This document shows, piece after piece, positions 7,460 through 17,224 of a stretch of 64,000 nt of DNA. How positions within the stretch are numbered: position 1 is the stretch's first letter; each line of letters opens with the position of its first letter. The position numbers were made by a program, and so were the translations under genes. Source of the stretch: an uncultured Draconibacterium sp. (GTDB taxonomy: Bacteria > Bacteroidota > Bacteroidia > Bacteroidales > Prolixibacteraceae); the NCBI RefSeq assembly GCF_913063105.1, contig NZ_CAJXYQ010000006.1:124001-188000 (forward strand), given 5' to 3'. Below the pieces are notes generated by a model, which did no database searches, was not told where the DNA came from, and saw only the letters and a program-made list of their open reading frames with translations.

Positions 7460-8089
7460 ATGAAACAATTAACAATTTTATTGGCTTTTATTTTGGCCAC
7501 AGGTTTGGCCTATGCCCAGGACGACTATTACAACGACCAGGTGGAAACCATTTTCTCGAACCGAAAAAGCAACGGCGGTTACGGGGCATTTAGCGTTGGA
7601 TATACACAAATTGACGGGCGCGATGCCATGGTTGCCGGTGCCCGTGGTGCATTTATTTTCGACCATTCGTTTGCCATTGGATTGGCCGGCTATGGTTTTG
7701 TAAACGATTTAGAACATTACGATTATCGCCCCAATCCGGAAGAGCGCTTTTTTTTAGCAGGTGGCTACGGCGGTTTGTTTTTTGAGCCCATTGTTGGTGG
7801 CACAAAGCCGGTACATGTTTCGTTTCCGATACTTGTGGGTATGGGAGGCATATCGCTGATAGAACACAACCGTTGGGATTGGGACTGGAACTACACCCAT
7901 GAATACGATACCGACTTGTTTTTTGTATTCGAACCCGGTGTTGAACTGGAAGTTAACCTTACCCGTTTTTTCAGAATTGCGGCGTTTGGAAGCTACCGCT
8001 TAACTTCGGATATTAAATTATACGACACCGGTGCCGATGTATTGCGCGGGTTTAATGTTGGAATGACCTTCAAATTTGGGAAGTTTTAA
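7460..8089 (+). CDS. Outer-membrane beta-barrel protein
   Basis: 209 residues. The signal peptide ends at about residue 19 (LAYAQ). The mature protein begins with a short acidic segment (DDYYNDQVETIF) and continues with amphipathic strands rich in Gly and aromatics (GAFSVGYTQIDGR, FLAGGYGGLFFEPIVGG), finishing in a strand ending FKFGKF. The terminal Phe and the strand pattern indicate a barrel of about 8-10 strands. It stands after a 141-base gap from the previous barrel gene and is followed by a strong bidirectional terminator. It may belong to the ECF-linked envelope group by position only. Confidence 0.65.
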   Translation: MKQLTILLAFILATGLAYAQDDYYNDQVETIFSNRKSNGGYGAFSVGYTQIDGRDAMVAGARGAFIFDHSFAIGLAGYGFVNDLEHYDYRPNPEERFFLAGGYGGLFFEPIVGGTKPVHVSFPILVGMGGISLIEHNRWDWDWNYTHEYDTDLFFVFEPGVELEVNLTRFFRIAAFGSYRLTSDIKLYDTGADVLRGFNVGMTFKFGKF

Positions 8090-8104
8090 GCGGCTCAACA
8101 TCAA

Positions 8105-8145
8105 AAAAGCGCTTGCCATTTTTATCCGGCAAGCGCTTTTTTTTT
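8105..8145. terminator. Strong bidirectional terminator
   Basis: A 13-bp perfect stem (AAAAGCGCTTGCC / GGCAAGCGCTTTT) with a 10-base loop, followed by further T on the plus strand and by T on the minus strand. It separates two convergent genes. Confidence 0.9.
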
Positions 8146-8162
8146 GCTGATTTGAATTAATA

Positions 8163-9077
8163 CTACTCGTAAAAATCTACAAAATCCTGCGCTTTTAAAT
8201 AATCCAGGCTTTTTTTGCAACTTTCAAGCGGTTCAAAGTTATACCGCTCCACTTCTACAATCCCGTATTGGGCGCCCGACTTTTCGCGCTGTGCAAACGG
8301 GGCTGCAAAGTCCATATTTCCACTTTCGCCCAGTTCTTTTTCGTCTTTTATGTGCCAAAGTTCAAACCGCCCGGGGTAATTTTCAAAATAATCCAGGGCA
8401 TTTTTTCCTCCTTCATGTATCCAATATAAATCCAGCTGAAACATCACATTTTCTGCTGTGGTTAATTCCAGCATCCAGTCGTAAAGCGGTTTTCCTTCGT
8501 ATTCGGTGGTAAATTCTTTGTCGTGGTTGTGGTAGCCAAACCGAATTCCGGCAGCATTGCATTTTTCGCCTACAGCGTCAAAATATTTACAATAGGCTTT
8601 TAAACCGTCAAAGCTTTCGTAGGCCGATCCTCCCATCCAGGGCTGAACAATCCATTTTACACCGGCAGCCTTGTGCGCAGCAATACAGGTGTCCCACCAG
8701 GCCATGGTTTCATCCCAGTTTTCTTCGCCAGGTACTTCTTGTCCGGTATGTGCTCCTAAAAATTGTAAGCCATTGCTTTCGCACAACTTTTTAAATTCAA
8801 GCGGATCAAGGTTGTAAATTTTACCATCGGCATAGCCGGCCGTTTCCACAAACTTATAGCCCATTTCGCCAACTGCTTTTAAGGTTCGGGCAACATCGGC
8901 TTTCATTGCATCTTTTACCGACCATAACTGTAGCCCGATAAAGAGCTCTTTTTCTGTTTCTACACTTTTCTCGTCGGCTTTTTTAGTTGCAGAAGTACAG
9001 CCAGAGAATGAGGGCAGTAACAAAGCTGCAAAAACAATTGCTGCAGAGGTTTTTAAATACATCTTTTTTAAACTCAT
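8163..9077 (-). CDS. Sugar phosphate isomerase/epimerase-like TIM-barrel lipoprotein
   Basis: 304 residues. A lipoprotein signal ends at Cys27 (LPSFSGC), so the enzyme is exported and lipid-anchored. The body matches the xylose-isomerase-like/AP-endonuclease-2 TIM barrel: GLQLWSVKDAM, a metal-ligand-like FGYHNHDKEF, MFQLDLYWIHEGG and LWHIKDEKE. Homologues of this type occur near Gfo/Idh/MocA dehydrogenases and sulfatases in carbohydrate-degrading Bacteroidota; here such genes lie about 20-30 kb away. The substrate cannot be read. Signal peptide and fold are clear; the isomerase or epimerase activity is by family resemblance. Confidence 0.75.
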   Translation of the reverse strand: MSLKKMYLKTSAAIVFAALLLPSFSGCTSATKKADEKSVETEKELFIGLQLWSVKDAMKADVARTLKAVGEMGYKFVETAGYADGKIYNLDPLEFKKLCESNGLQFLGAHTGQEVPGEENWDETMAWWDTCIAAHKAAGVKWIVQPWMGGSAYESFDGLKAYCKYFDAVGEKCNAAGIRFGYHNHDKEFTTEYEGKPLYDWMLELTTAENVMFQLDLYWIHEGGKNALDYFENYPGRFELWHIKDEKELGESGNMDFAAPFAQREKSGAQYGIVEVERYNFEPLESCKKSLDYLKAQDFVDFYE

Positions 9078-9158
9078 TTTTACTTGGTTTTAGGTAATAA
9101 TTTAGTAGTCAAATTGTAATTCTCACAAATATGTGATTTTTCCTGCATTATTCCCACT

Positions 9159-9187
9159 TTTGCCTGTACATAAAATTCCTACTTTTG
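9159..9187 (+). promoter_or_regulatory. Bacteroidota-type promoter (TTTG-N17-TACTTTTG)
   Basis: A -33 TTTG (9159-9162) and a -7 TACTTTTG (9180-9187, matching TAnnTTTG) are separated by 17 bases. The expected transcription start is near 9192, which supports the ATG at 9206 over the in-frame TTG at 9185 that lies inside the promoter. Confidence 0.65.
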
Positions 9188-9205
9188 TTGCTTCAATTTT
9201 GCAGA

Positions 9206-10129
9206 ATGAAAAACAAAGAATTAACCGCAATACTTTCGGCCCTTGGCGCCGTTTTTTTCTGGAGTTTTTCGTTTGTATGGTTTAAAATTGCTTTTATCGC
9301 CTACAAGCCCATTACAGTTGTTATTTTCCGGCTGGCCATTTCGGCAGTGCTAATAACAATTATAGCCCTGCTGCTAAAACGTTTGCAAAAACCCGCTAAA
9401 GCCGATTACAAACTCTTTTTCTTCATGTCGTTTTTCGAACCGTTTTTATATTTTCTGGGCGAGAGTTACGGCCTAAAATATGTTTCATCTACAGTAGCAG
9501 CAGTTATTGTGGCAACCATTCCCTTATTTACGCCTATTGCTGCCTGGTATTTTCATAAAGAAAAAATTAAAGTCATGAATATTGCCGGTTTACTTTTGTC
9601 GTTTGCAGGAGTTGGACTGGTGGTGTTAAACGGCAATTTCCGTTTTGATGCATCGCCCCTGGGGGTAAGCCTCGAGTTTATGGCAGTTATTTCAGCTATT
9701 GCCTACTCTATTATTTTAAAAAACCTGGCTGCGCGTTACAATACATTAACCATTATTGCCTACCAAAATATTATTGGAGTAATGCTGTTTTTGCCCATCT
9801 GGTTGTTAATCGATGTAAAAGATTTCATACAAACACCATTTCATCCGCAGGCATTCAGAGCTATTATTTTGCTGGCAGTTTTCTCTTCAACCTTTGCCTT
9901 TGTATTTTTTACGCAAAGTGTTCGGCAACTGGGGGTAACCCGCTCAAATACGTTTGTAAACCTAATCCCGGTTTTTGTTGCAGTTTTGTCGTTTTTTATT
10001 CTGAAAGATGAATTAGGCCTACAAAAAATAATCGGAATTCTTGTGGTTGTTAGCGGGCTATTCCTTTCGCAACTAAAAAGAAGAGAAAGCAATGGACGGC
10101 GAAAAGCGATTGAGGTACACCGGAAGTAG
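9206..10129 (+). CDS. EamA/DMT-family transporter
   Basis: 307 residues with ten hydrophobic helices in two EamA repeats (about 5-140 and 150-290). Characteristic words are AIVFFWSFSFVWFKIAF-like helix 1, GLKYVSSTVAAVIVATIPLFTPIAAW at the end of repeat one, and TRSNTFVNLIPVFVAVLSFFILKDEL closing repeat two. Members export metabolites or amino acids across the inner membrane; the substrate cannot be deduced. The start is chosen downstream of a TAnnTTTG promoter. It stands alone, with no obvious operon partner. Confidence 0.85.
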   Translation: MKNKELTAILSALGAVFFWSFSFVWFKIAFIAYKPITVVIFRLAISAVLITIIALLLKRLQKPAKADYKLFFFMSFFEPFLYFLGESYGLKYVSSTVAAVIVATIPLFTPIAAWYFHKEKIKVMNIAGLLLSFAGVGLVVLNGNFRFDASPLGVSLEFMAVISAIAYSIILKNLAARYNTLTIIAYQNIIGVMLFLPIWLLIDVKDFIQTPFHPQAFRAIILLAVFSSTFAFVFFTQSVRQLGVTRSNTFVNLIPVFVAVLSFFILKDELGLQKIIGILVVVSGLFLSQLKRRESNGRRKAIEVHRK

Positions 10130-10293
10130 TTGCATTGTTATTTTCCTACCCTTTTTCCTGTTTACATTTTCGCTTAAAACATAAAAACTCCCTGATGCAA
10201 AACCTCTACAATTGGAATAACCCGGCTCTTTGCTCAACAGGAGCGGCTGAACGGGTAAGGGGTAACAAAAGTTTTATATACCTTGCGCACCAA

Positions 10294-10794
10294 ATGAATA
10301 TCAATTACAAAACACCCGCAGAATTAAAATTACTTGCCGACAAAAACAGGCCTGAAACTTTAGCCTTGCTAAAAAAGCTGAAGAAGAAAAAACCTAAACG
10401 GCTCGACGATGTTGTACATGCGCTGCATTACGAAGCATTTGATTATTTTGACTGCCTTGATTGCGCCAATTGCTGCAAAACAATAGGCCCACGCCTTATT
10501 GATAAAGATCTGGATCGACTGGCCAAACACCTGAAAATGAAAGTGGCCGATTTTATTGAGCAATACATCAGAATTGACGAAGACGGCGACTTTGTTTTTA
10601 AAGAACACCCCTGCCCTTTTCTGTTACCCGACAACTATTGCATGGTTTACGAAAGCCGCCCAAAAGCCTGCCGCGAATACCCACACACCGATAGAAAACG
10701 TTTTTACCAAATCCTCGACTTATCACACAAAAATTGCGAAACCTGCCCCGTTGTTTTAGAAATTTTTGAGGCACTAAAACAAGAAAGTTTTTAA
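10294..10794 (+). CDS. YkgJ-family cysteine-cluster protein
   Basis: 166 residues from ATG 10294. A conserved cysteine constellation (CLDCANCC at about 50-57, CPFL, YCMVYESRPKACREYP, CETCP) defines the YkgJ/UPF0153 putative zinc- or iron-chelating family. An open frame extends upstream to 10135, but its extra 53 residues look like untranslated sequence and lack family features. A Lys-rich segment (LLKKLKKKKPKR) precedes the Cys cluster. Cytoplasmic by absence of a signal. The biochemical role of the family is unknown; metal binding is an inference from the cysteines. Confidence 0.8.
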   Translation: MNINYKTPAELKLLADKNRPETLALLKKLKKKKPKRLDDVVHALHYEAFDYFDCLDCANCCKTIGPRLIDKDLDRLAKHLKMKVADFIEQYIRIDEDGDFVFKEHPCPFLLPDNYCMVYESRPKACREYPHTDRKRFYQILDLSHKNCETCPVVLEIFEALKQESF

Positions 10795-10822
10795 CTTTAT
10801 AGCATAACAGAAAAACCAACAC

Positions 10823-11146
10823 ATGGGTTACAATGGCCTCGGAATGCAGCGTTGGATTTCAACAATGAAACCAAGAAAATATTTAGGCAAACGCAGTAAA
10901 CCTGATGGCGGTGGCGGAGAGCCCTCTTCCGGCCCTGGTGTCAGCAGTTATTACCACATTAAAAAACGCGAATTCTCTATCCTTAAAAGCAAAACCTATA
11001 CTGAGCGCTACAAGCAAAAGTTACAAAGCGAATTGCTGGAAGAACGAAAAAGTGGCTATCGCACTATTGTTTTAAGTATTATTACCGGACTGCTTATAGT
11101 TGTTCTGCTCTTTGTTTATTTTAACCCCAAACTAAACTGGTTTTAA
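10823..11146 (+). CDS. Small conserved protein with C-terminal membrane helix
   Basis: 107 residues. The N-terminal part is basic and glycine-rich (MKPRKYLGKRSKPDGGGGEPSSGPG), a charged amphipathic helix follows (about 50-75), and one transmembrane segment lies near the C-terminus (about 80-101, TIVLSIITGLLIVVLLFVYF). It begins 28 bases after the YkgJ gene and 25 bases before a lipoprotein gene on the same strand, so it may be in one transcript. I do not recognise a named family; a tail-anchored inner-membrane protein facing the cytoplasm is the simplest topology. Confidence 0.6.
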   Translation: MGYNGLGMQRWISTMKPRKYLGKRSKPDGGGGEPSSGPGVSSYYHIKKREFSILKSKTYTERYKQKLQSELLEERKSGYRTIVLSIITGLLIVVLLFVYFNPKLNWF

Positions 11147-11171
11147 CAGTCACACTAATTTCAATACCAAA

Positions 11172-11822
11172 ATGAAACGTTACATTTTCTTTTTAATTCT
11201 ACCACTTTTTATCGCATGTAGCCCTCACAAATCGGTAAAATCTAACCATATCAGCCAGTTTGAAGCCGCGCTTGGAGAAACAGAAACAGCGTTCCTCAAT
11301 GAAATGGTGTATGATTTTGAACGTTTTCTTGAAAAGAAATACGGTAGTAAAAACAATACATCTAACTTAAAAACCTACTTAAAAGCACTATCCGATGGCA
11401 GCACCGAAGATATATGGGAACCAGGCGAAGAGCTGCATACCCGCTATCTGCCCAACCGGCTTTTTGCCACCTACGACTCCATCTACCCCGACTCGGTTTG
11501 GATTGAAGATGGATTTGTTAACCTGCTTTTTGAAGGTTCGGAAATTGAGGAATCGATTATTCCTATTGACAAAAAGGAGATTCACTCCCTTGCCAATGAA
11601 TTAAAAAACGAGCCCCGTCGTATTGAAAACCATCCGGGCACCTTTTACCCGGCACTCGGCACAATTGCCGCCAACGATTCGTTGGTATCAAGCTTTTTAG
11701 ACTACAAAGCTATTGCCGGAAATACCTCTTTGCATTTGCTTGCCAGCGGACTCTTACACAACTATGATAAGAGCTGCGAGTATTTTATTAAACGAATTCT
11801 TGTTATGGAACTCAACCCATAG
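11172..11822 (+). CDS. Lipoprotein of unknown function
   Basis: 216 residues with a 15-residue lipoprotein signal (LPLFIAC, Cys16). The mature part is soluble and mixed alpha/beta, with segments such as ETETAFLNEMVYDFERFLEKKYG and PNRLFATYDSIYPDSVWIEDGFVN. No catalytic motif is apparent. The gene precedes porQ by about 140 bases on the same strand; that gap contains no recognised element. I cannot assign a function. Confidence 0.6.
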   Translation: MKRYIFFLILPLFIACSPHKSVKSNHISQFEAALGETETAFLNEMVYDFERFLEKKYGSKNNTSNLKTYLKALSDGSTEDIWEPGEELHTRYLPNRLFATYDSIYPDSVWIEDGFVNLLFEGSEIEESIIPIDKKEIHSLANELKNEPRRIENHPGTFYPALGTIAANDSLVSSFLDYKAIAGNTSLHLLASGLLHNYDKSCEYFIKRILVMELNP

Positions 11823-11960
11823 CCTGCTGCCCATACTGAAAATAAAATACGCAATTCGAGCAAGCGAAAGGCTTCGTGCCAAGACAGAATTTTCTCAATC
11901 TGTTTCGCCTGTAATAATAAATAAATACCTTTGGCGTTTTAGAAAAAATGACAATCGCGC

Positions 11961-12989
11961 ATGAGGCGAAAAATATACGTATTACTTTTACTTAGCCTAG
12001 TAGTTTTAACCGGAAAGGCACAAATTGGAGGAGAATATACCTACCAGTTTCTGGAGCTCACCAATTCGGCACGCATTGCCGCTTTGGGTGGCACGCAGGT
12101 AGCCCTATCCGATTCGGGCGACCTGAACCTGCCCTACGCTAACCCTGCACTGCTTCACAAAGACATGGACAATCGGCTTTTGGTGAACTATGTAAATTAC
12201 CTGGCCGATGTAAACTATGGCTATGCCTCGTACGCCAAAACTTACCCGGGCATTGGCAATTTTGCTGTTGGAATGCATTACATCAATTACGGCCAGTTCG
12301 ACGAAGCTACAGAAACCGGCGAACTCACCGGCGCCACATTTAACGCGGCTGAATATGCGCTAAACCTTATTTACTCCAACAGCTACAAACGCCTGAATTA
12401 CGGAGTCAACTTAAAACCAATTCTTTCGTCGTTCGAAAGTTACCAGTCGTTTGGTATTGCGGCCGACATTGGAGCCAGTTTTAAAAGCAAAGACGGATAC
12501 ACCACAGTTGCTCTTGTGGCACGTAACCTGGGAACACAAATTACTACCTATTACGATGGAGCCGACCGCGAACGAATTCCGCTAAATATTCAGGCCGGAT
12601 TAAGCAAACGGCTAAAACATGCCCCGCTCATTTTTTCAGCCACCCTGCAGCACCTCAACCACTGGGACCTGTCAACACCCGTAGAAGAACAGGATTTTAC
12701 AGGCGAAACCATTCACCAGCGGCAGGAAAGTTTTGCCAAACAAATGATGCGACATGTAGTTTTAGGTGCAGAAATTTTGCCATCCGAAAATTTCACCCTG
12801 CGGGTAGGTTATAACTATCAACGACGCCAGGAGTTAAAATTCAACGACAAAGCATCAACGGTTGGTTTTTCAGCCGGATTTGGCTTAAAAATAAAACGCT
12901 TTCATTTCGATTATGCCATATCGCGTTTCCACCTGGCCGGCTCGTCCAATCTGTTTTCAGTATCCATTAACCTGAATAACAAATTCTAA
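11961..12989 (+). CDS. porQ: PorQ-like component of the type IX secretion system
   Basis: 342 residues with signal peptide (LTGKAQ). The N-terminus of the mature protein, GEYTYQFLELTNSARIAALGG followed by NPALLHKDMDN, and the repeated barrel strands (GNFAVGMHYINYGQFDEA, YALNLIYSNSYKRLNYGVNLKP) match the PorQ/PorP-like outer-membrane proteins of Bacteroidota. PorQ is part of the accessory complex (PorQ, PorU, PorV, PorZ) that processes and anchors type IX cargo. It lies 61 bases upstream of cmk. No cargo with a recognisable type IX C-terminal domain was noticed in the window. Confidence 0.72.
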   Translation: MRRKIYVLLLLSLVVLTGKAQIGGEYTYQFLELTNSARIAALGGTQVALSDSGDLNLPYANPALLHKDMDNRLLVNYVNYLADVNYGYASYAKTYPGIGNFAVGMHYINYGQFDEATETGELTGATFNAAEYALNLIYSNSYKRLNYGVNLKPILSSFESYQSFGIAADIGASFKSKDGYTTVALVARNLGTQITTYYDGADRERIPLNIQAGLSKRLKHAPLIFSATLQHLNHWDLSTPVEEQDFTGETIHQRQESFAKQMMRHVVLGAEILPSENFTLRVGYNYQRRQELKFNDKASTVGFSAGFGLKIKRFHFDYAISRFHLAGSSNLFSVSINLNNKF

Positions 12990-13050
12990 AAACGGACAAT
13001 TGAATCTTAATTAAAATTTCCCCATCTTTGTTTCAAATTCCTGAAGAACC

Positions 13051-13755
13051 ATGAACGAAAAAAAGATTATCATCGCCATAGATGGCCACTCATCTTGTGG
13101 AAAAAGCACCATGGCCAAAGCACTGGCACGGCAACTTGGTTACGTTTACATCGACACCGGAGCCATGTACCGTGTGGTTACGCTGGTGGCACTGCGCAAA
13201 GGATGGATTGAAAATAAAATTCCGTTTACAAAAAAAATTATTGAAGGACTTAAAGACATTCAAATCACCTTTAAGTGGGATGAAAAAGAAGGAAAAAACA
13301 CTACTTTTCTGAATGGTGAGAACGTTGAAGATGAAATCCGCCAATTGGAAGTATCGGAGAACGTAAGCCCCATAAGTACCATTGCCGAAGTGCGCCACGA
13401 AATGGTTCGCCAGCAGCGCGAAAACGGCAAAAATAAGGGTATAGTAATGGATGGTCGCGATATTGGCACCGTTGTTTTTCCCGATGCTGAACTAAAAATA
13501 TTTATGACCGCCTCGCCGGAAATACGTGCCCGCCGCCGTTTCCTTGAACTAAGCGAAAAAGGGGAACAGGTTAACTTAGAAGAAATACTGGCCAATGTTG
13601 AAGGACGCGACAAAATTGACTCTACACGAGCTGTTAGCCCTTTAAAACAAGCCAACGATGCCATAATTCTTGATAATAGTGAACTTACCCGCGAACAACA
13701 ACTCGATTGGGCCGTTAAGAAAGTAAAAGAAAGACTAAAAGAAAATGATTGTTGA
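13051..13755 (+). CDS. cmk: Cytidylate kinase
   Basis: 234 residues. Walker A is GHSSCGKST (about 12-20), followed by YIDTGAMYRVVTL, the CMP-binding VMDGRDIGTVVFPDA and the lid-type RARRRFLELSEKGE. It phosphorylates CMP and dCMP with ATP in the cytoplasm. The gene overlaps the start of ispH by 11 bases, so the two are translationally coupled and probably transcribed with porQ. Confidence 0.93.
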   Translation: MNEKKIIIAIDGHSSCGKSTMAKALARQLGYVYIDTGAMYRVVTLVALRKGWIENKIPFTKKIIEGLKDIQITFKWDEKEGKNTTFLNGENVEDEIRQLEVSENVSPISTIAEVRHEMVRQQRENGKNKGIVMDGRDIGTVVFPDAELKIFMTASPEIRARRRFLELSEKGEQVNLEEILANVEGRDKIDSTRAVSPLKQANDAIILDNSELTREQQLDWAVKKVKERLKENDC

Positions 13756-14608
13756 AATAGATAACAGGTCGGGGTTTTGCTTTGGGGTTATTAACGCCAT
13801 TAAAGCAGCAGAGGATGAGTTAAAGGAAACAAAGCGCCTGTACTGTTTAGGCGATATTGTACACAACGGCATGGAGGTTGAACGGCTCGAAAAAATGGGA
13901 TTGAAATCCATTTCGAAAGAAGAGTTTTTTACTTTAAGCAACTGTAAAGTATTAATACGTGCCCATGGCGAGCCACCCGAAACCTACGCCTATGCCCAAG
14001 CCAACAATATTGAACTAATTGATGCGACTTGTCCGGTTGTACTTACCCTTCAGGAAAAAGTAAAAAGTTCGTATTCGAAACACGCCCCACAAGATGGGCA
14101 GGTAGTTATTTACGGCAAAAAAGGACATGCCGAGATTGAAGGGCTCAACGGGCAAACCAGCCACAATGCCATTATTATCGAAAGTATTGCCGATGTAGAC
14201 AAAATCGATAAAAATCGCCCGGTTTCTCTCTACTCGCAAACCACCAAGCGTATCGAGGATTTTCATGAAATTGCAAAAAAAGTTAAGGAAACTACCAACC
14301 CGGGAGTTCCGGTTGAAATAAAAGACACCATTTGCCGTCAGGTATCAAACCGGGTACCTTACCTTACAAAATTTGCCGGCCGTTTTGACATGATTCTTTT
14401 TGTTGCAGGCCAAAAAAGCTCAAACGGGCAATACCTGTACACTATTTGTAAAGAGGTTAATCCTAAATCGCACCGTATTTCCCGTATCGAGGAAATAAAA
14501 AAAGAATGGTTTAATGAAGTAAAATCGGTTGGAATTTGTGGGGCAACATCCACTCCACAATGGCTAATGGATGATGTGGCCGCCTGGATTCACAGCAACT
14601 TCGAATAA
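13745..14608 (+). CDS. ispH: 4-hydroxy-3-methylbut-2-enyl diphosphate reductase
   Basis: 287 residues. The three cluster cysteines are visible in GFCFGV (about 12), DATCPVV (about 98) and DTICRQV (about 197), with conserved His in RAHGEPPE and GHAEIEG. This is the last enzyme of the MEP isoprenoid pathway: it reduces HMBPP to IPP and DMAPP through a 4Fe-4S cluster. The reading frame starts inside the end of cmk (ATG 13745). The overlap and same strand indicate one operon. Confidence 0.95.
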   Translation: MIVEIDNRSGFCFGVINAIKAAEDELKETKRLYCLGDIVHNGMEVERLEKMGLKSISKEEFFTLSNCKVLIRAHGEPPETYAYAQANNIELIDATCPVVLTLQEKVKSSYSKHAPQDGQVVIYGKKGHAEIEGLNGQTSHNAIIIESIADVDKIDKNRPVSLYSQTTKRIEDFHEIAKKVKETTNPGVPVEIKDTICRQVSNRVPYLTKFAGRFDMILFVAGQKSSNGQYLYTICKEVNPKSHRISRIEEIKKEWFNEVKSVGICGATSTPQWLMDDVAAWIHSNFE

Positions 14609-14662
14609 ATTTTTTCATTACATTTCATTTTTTAGCTTACTTTTAAGAAAGCATTTTCTTTT

Positions 14663-17134
14663 ATGCCTGAACTTTTTGCACAAGTAATATTACCGCTTTC
14701 GTTACACGACAGCTATACTTATAAAGTCCCCTTGCCATTGCAGCAAAACATTGCTGCAGGAAAACGGGTTATTGTGCAGTTCGGTAAAAAGAAACTTTAT
14801 GCAGCATTGGTCAGCGCTCTTTCGGATAAAAAACCGGAAGGTCTGGAAGTGAAAGAAGTGCTTGAAATACTTGATGAGCATCCAATTATTTTTCCAACTA
14901 ACTTTAAATTATGGCAATGGCTGGCCCAATACTACTGCTGCACCTTAGGCGATGTTTTTAGAGCCGCTCTGCCAACCGGCCTTAAACTTGAAAGTAAATC
15001 GAAATTATTTTTAACCGGAATTGATGAACCCCTGGCCTTAAGCACAAAAGAAGAACTGATTATCCGGCAGTTGCAGGAAGATGTGTCTTTGTTATCGGAA
15101 CTGGAACACAAGCTGGGAACCGAGTTTTCGTTCCAGGCCTTAAAGTCGCTTATTAATAAGAAAGTGGTTTATGCCGAAGAAAAAATTAGTAGCAAGTATA
15201 AACCCAAAACCGAAGCTTTTGTAAAGCTGCACCACAGCATTCAGTCCGAAAAAACATTGAATGAAAAAATAGACCTGCTTAAACGTGCAAAAAAACAGCA
15301 ACAGTTACTTTTGCACTTTTGCGCTGCCACGAATACCTTTTCCAACAATCAGCTTGATGAAATACCCAAAAAAGAATTAGTGGCCGGCACTTCTTTTTCG
15401 GGCAACCTGGTTAAAGAGTTAGTTAAAAAGAAAATACTTGCCGAAACACAAAAACAGGTATCTCGTCTCGAGGAAGAACCCATCGAGCAGGTAAGTATAA
15501 ACCTTTTAAATAAACACCAGGCAAAAGCCTACAACCACATAAAAGAAACATTTCAGTCGCAACAGGTTACGTTAATACACGGCATAACCGCCAGCGGAAA
15601 AACTGAAATCTACATCCACCTGATTGACGAAATTATTAAAACAGGCCGGCAGGCTTTGTACCTGGTACCCGAAATAGCTTTAACCACGCAAATTGTAAAA
15701 CGCCTGAAAAATGTATTTGGCAATAAAGTTGGTATTTACCACTCAAAATTAAACAGCCAGGAGCAGGTAGAGATTTGGGAAAAAGTAATACGTTTTAACG
15801 AAAATCCCCAGGAAGGCTATCAGGTTATTTTAGGGGCACGCTCAGCCGTTTTTCTGCCCTTCTCAAAACTGGGAATTGTTATTGTTGACGAAGAGCATGA
15901 AAATTCGTTTAAGCAATTCGACCCGGCACCACGTTACAACGCCCGCGACATGGCTGTGGTACTGGGCTATCAAAACGATGCCAAAGTACTTTTGGGTTCG
16001 GCAACACCGTCGTTCGAATCGTATTACAACGCCCTAAAAGGCAAGTATGGGTTAGTAAATCTAATGAGAAGGCACTCGGAAATGGAACTGCCTGAGATTA
16101 TTATTTCCGATATAAAACGCGCCTATAAGCGAAAACAAATGCGCTCGTTTTTAACGCCCGAATTGTACGAGCTAATGGAAGAAGCGCTTGAAAAACAAGA
16201 GCAAATCATTCTTTTTCAGAACCGCCGTGGCTACTCGCCTTATGTTGAGTGTTTTACCTGCGGACACATTCCCAAATGCCGTAATTGCGATGTTAGTTTA
16301 ACTTACCACAAATACAAAAGACGCTTAAACTGCCACTATTGCGGTTTTAGTTACCAGTTGCCTGAAACTTGCGACAATTGCGGATCGCCTGAATTAAAAA
16401 CGCGAGGCTATGGTACCGAAAAAATAGAAGATGAATTAAAAAGCCTTTTTCGCAATGCCCGGATTGCACGTATGGATTTAGATACAACACAATCGAAAAA
16501 TGCCTTTGCCAAAATTGTTAAAAACCTGGAAGATCGAAAAACCGACATTCTGATTGGAACACAAATGGTTACCAAAGGGCTCGATTTTGAACATGTAAGC
16601 GTAGTGGGTATTTTAAACGCCGACAACCTGATTAATTTCCCCGACTTCAGAGCACACGAACGTGCCTACCAGCTTATCTCGCAGGTGGCCGGCCGTGCAG
16701 GCCGAAAACACAAGCAAGGCAAAGTGGTTATTCAAACTTCGCAACCCGACCATTTGCTTATCGAACTAATCAAAGACCAAAACTACCAGGCTACCCTAAA
16801 AGAACAATTTGAAGAACGACAGTTGTTTAAATATCCCCCATTTTACCGGCTCATTAAAATTGTGGTAAAACATAAAAATGTGCAAACAGTTGATCGTGCA
16901 GCCAATCAATTGGCTCAACAACTAAAAAACCACAAACAGCTGTTGGTTATGGGCCCTGAATATCCGTTAATCAGCCGTATTCAGTTGTGGCACCATAAAG
17001 AAATCTGGATAAAAATAAACCGAAAGTTAAACCTCGATTTGGTGAAAGCAGAAATTGTTGCGGGTGTTAAATCGGTAAAACAGTTACCAGCCAACGGCAA
17101 TTGCATTTTTAATATCGATGTTGATCCGGCCTAA
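14663..17134 (+). CDS. priA: Primosomal protein N' (replication restart helicase PriA)
   Basis: 823 residues, normal length. The N-terminal DNA-binding domain is followed by a superfamily 2 helicase core with Walker A GITASGKT (near 310) and a DEEH box (near 410). A cysteine-rich zinc-binding insertion follows (about 531-575; CFTCGHIPKCRNC, CHYCG, CDNCG), then helicase motifs V-VI (IGTQMVTKGLDFEHV, QVAGRAGR). It restarts stalled forks by loading the replicative helicase. It begins 54 bases after ispH. Confidence 0.95.
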   Translation: MPELFAQVILPLSLHDSYTYKVPLPLQQNIAAGKRVIVQFGKKKLYAALVSALSDKKPEGLEVKEVLEILDEHPIIFPTNFKLWQWLAQYYCCTLGDVFRAALPTGLKLESKSKLFLTGIDEPLALSTKEELIIRQLQEDVSLLSELEHKLGTEFSFQALKSLINKKVVYAEEKISSKYKPKTEAFVKLHHSIQSEKTLNEKIDLLKRAKKQQQLLLHFCAATNTFSNNQLDEIPKKELVAGTSFSGNLVKELVKKKILAETQKQVSRLEEEPIEQVSINLLNKHQAKAYNHIKETFQSQQVTLIHGITASGKTEIYIHLIDEIIKTGRQALYLVPEIALTTQIVKRLKNVFGNKVGIYHSKLNSQEQVEIWEKVIRFNENPQEGYQVILGARSAVFLPFSKLGIVIVDEEHENSFKQFDPAPRYNARDMAVVLGYQNDAKVLLGSATPSFESYYNALKGKYGLVNLMRRHSEMELPEIIISDIKRAYKRKQMRSFLTPELYELMEEALEKQEQIILFQNRRGYSPYVECFTCGHIPKCRNCDVSLTYHKYKRRLNCHYCGFSYQLPETCDNCGSPELKTRGYGTEKIEDELKSLFRNARIARMDLDTTQSKNAFAKIVKNLEDRKTDILIGTQMVTKGLDFEHVSVVGILNADNLINFPDFRAHERAYQLISQVAGRAGRKHKQGKVVIQTSQPDHLLIELIKDQNYQATLKEQFEERQLFKYPPFYRLIKIVVKHKNVQTVDRAANQLAQQLKNHKQLLVMGPEYPLISRIQLWHHKEIWIKINRKLNLDLVKAEIVAGVKSVKQLPANGNCIFNIDVDPA

Positions 17135-17224
17135 CTATCGAAACACAAAAACATCATAAAATTTGCATTTTGACATTTTTCTACCACTGTTTTTTTTATA
17201 GATTTGTGGCCTTAACATCGTTTT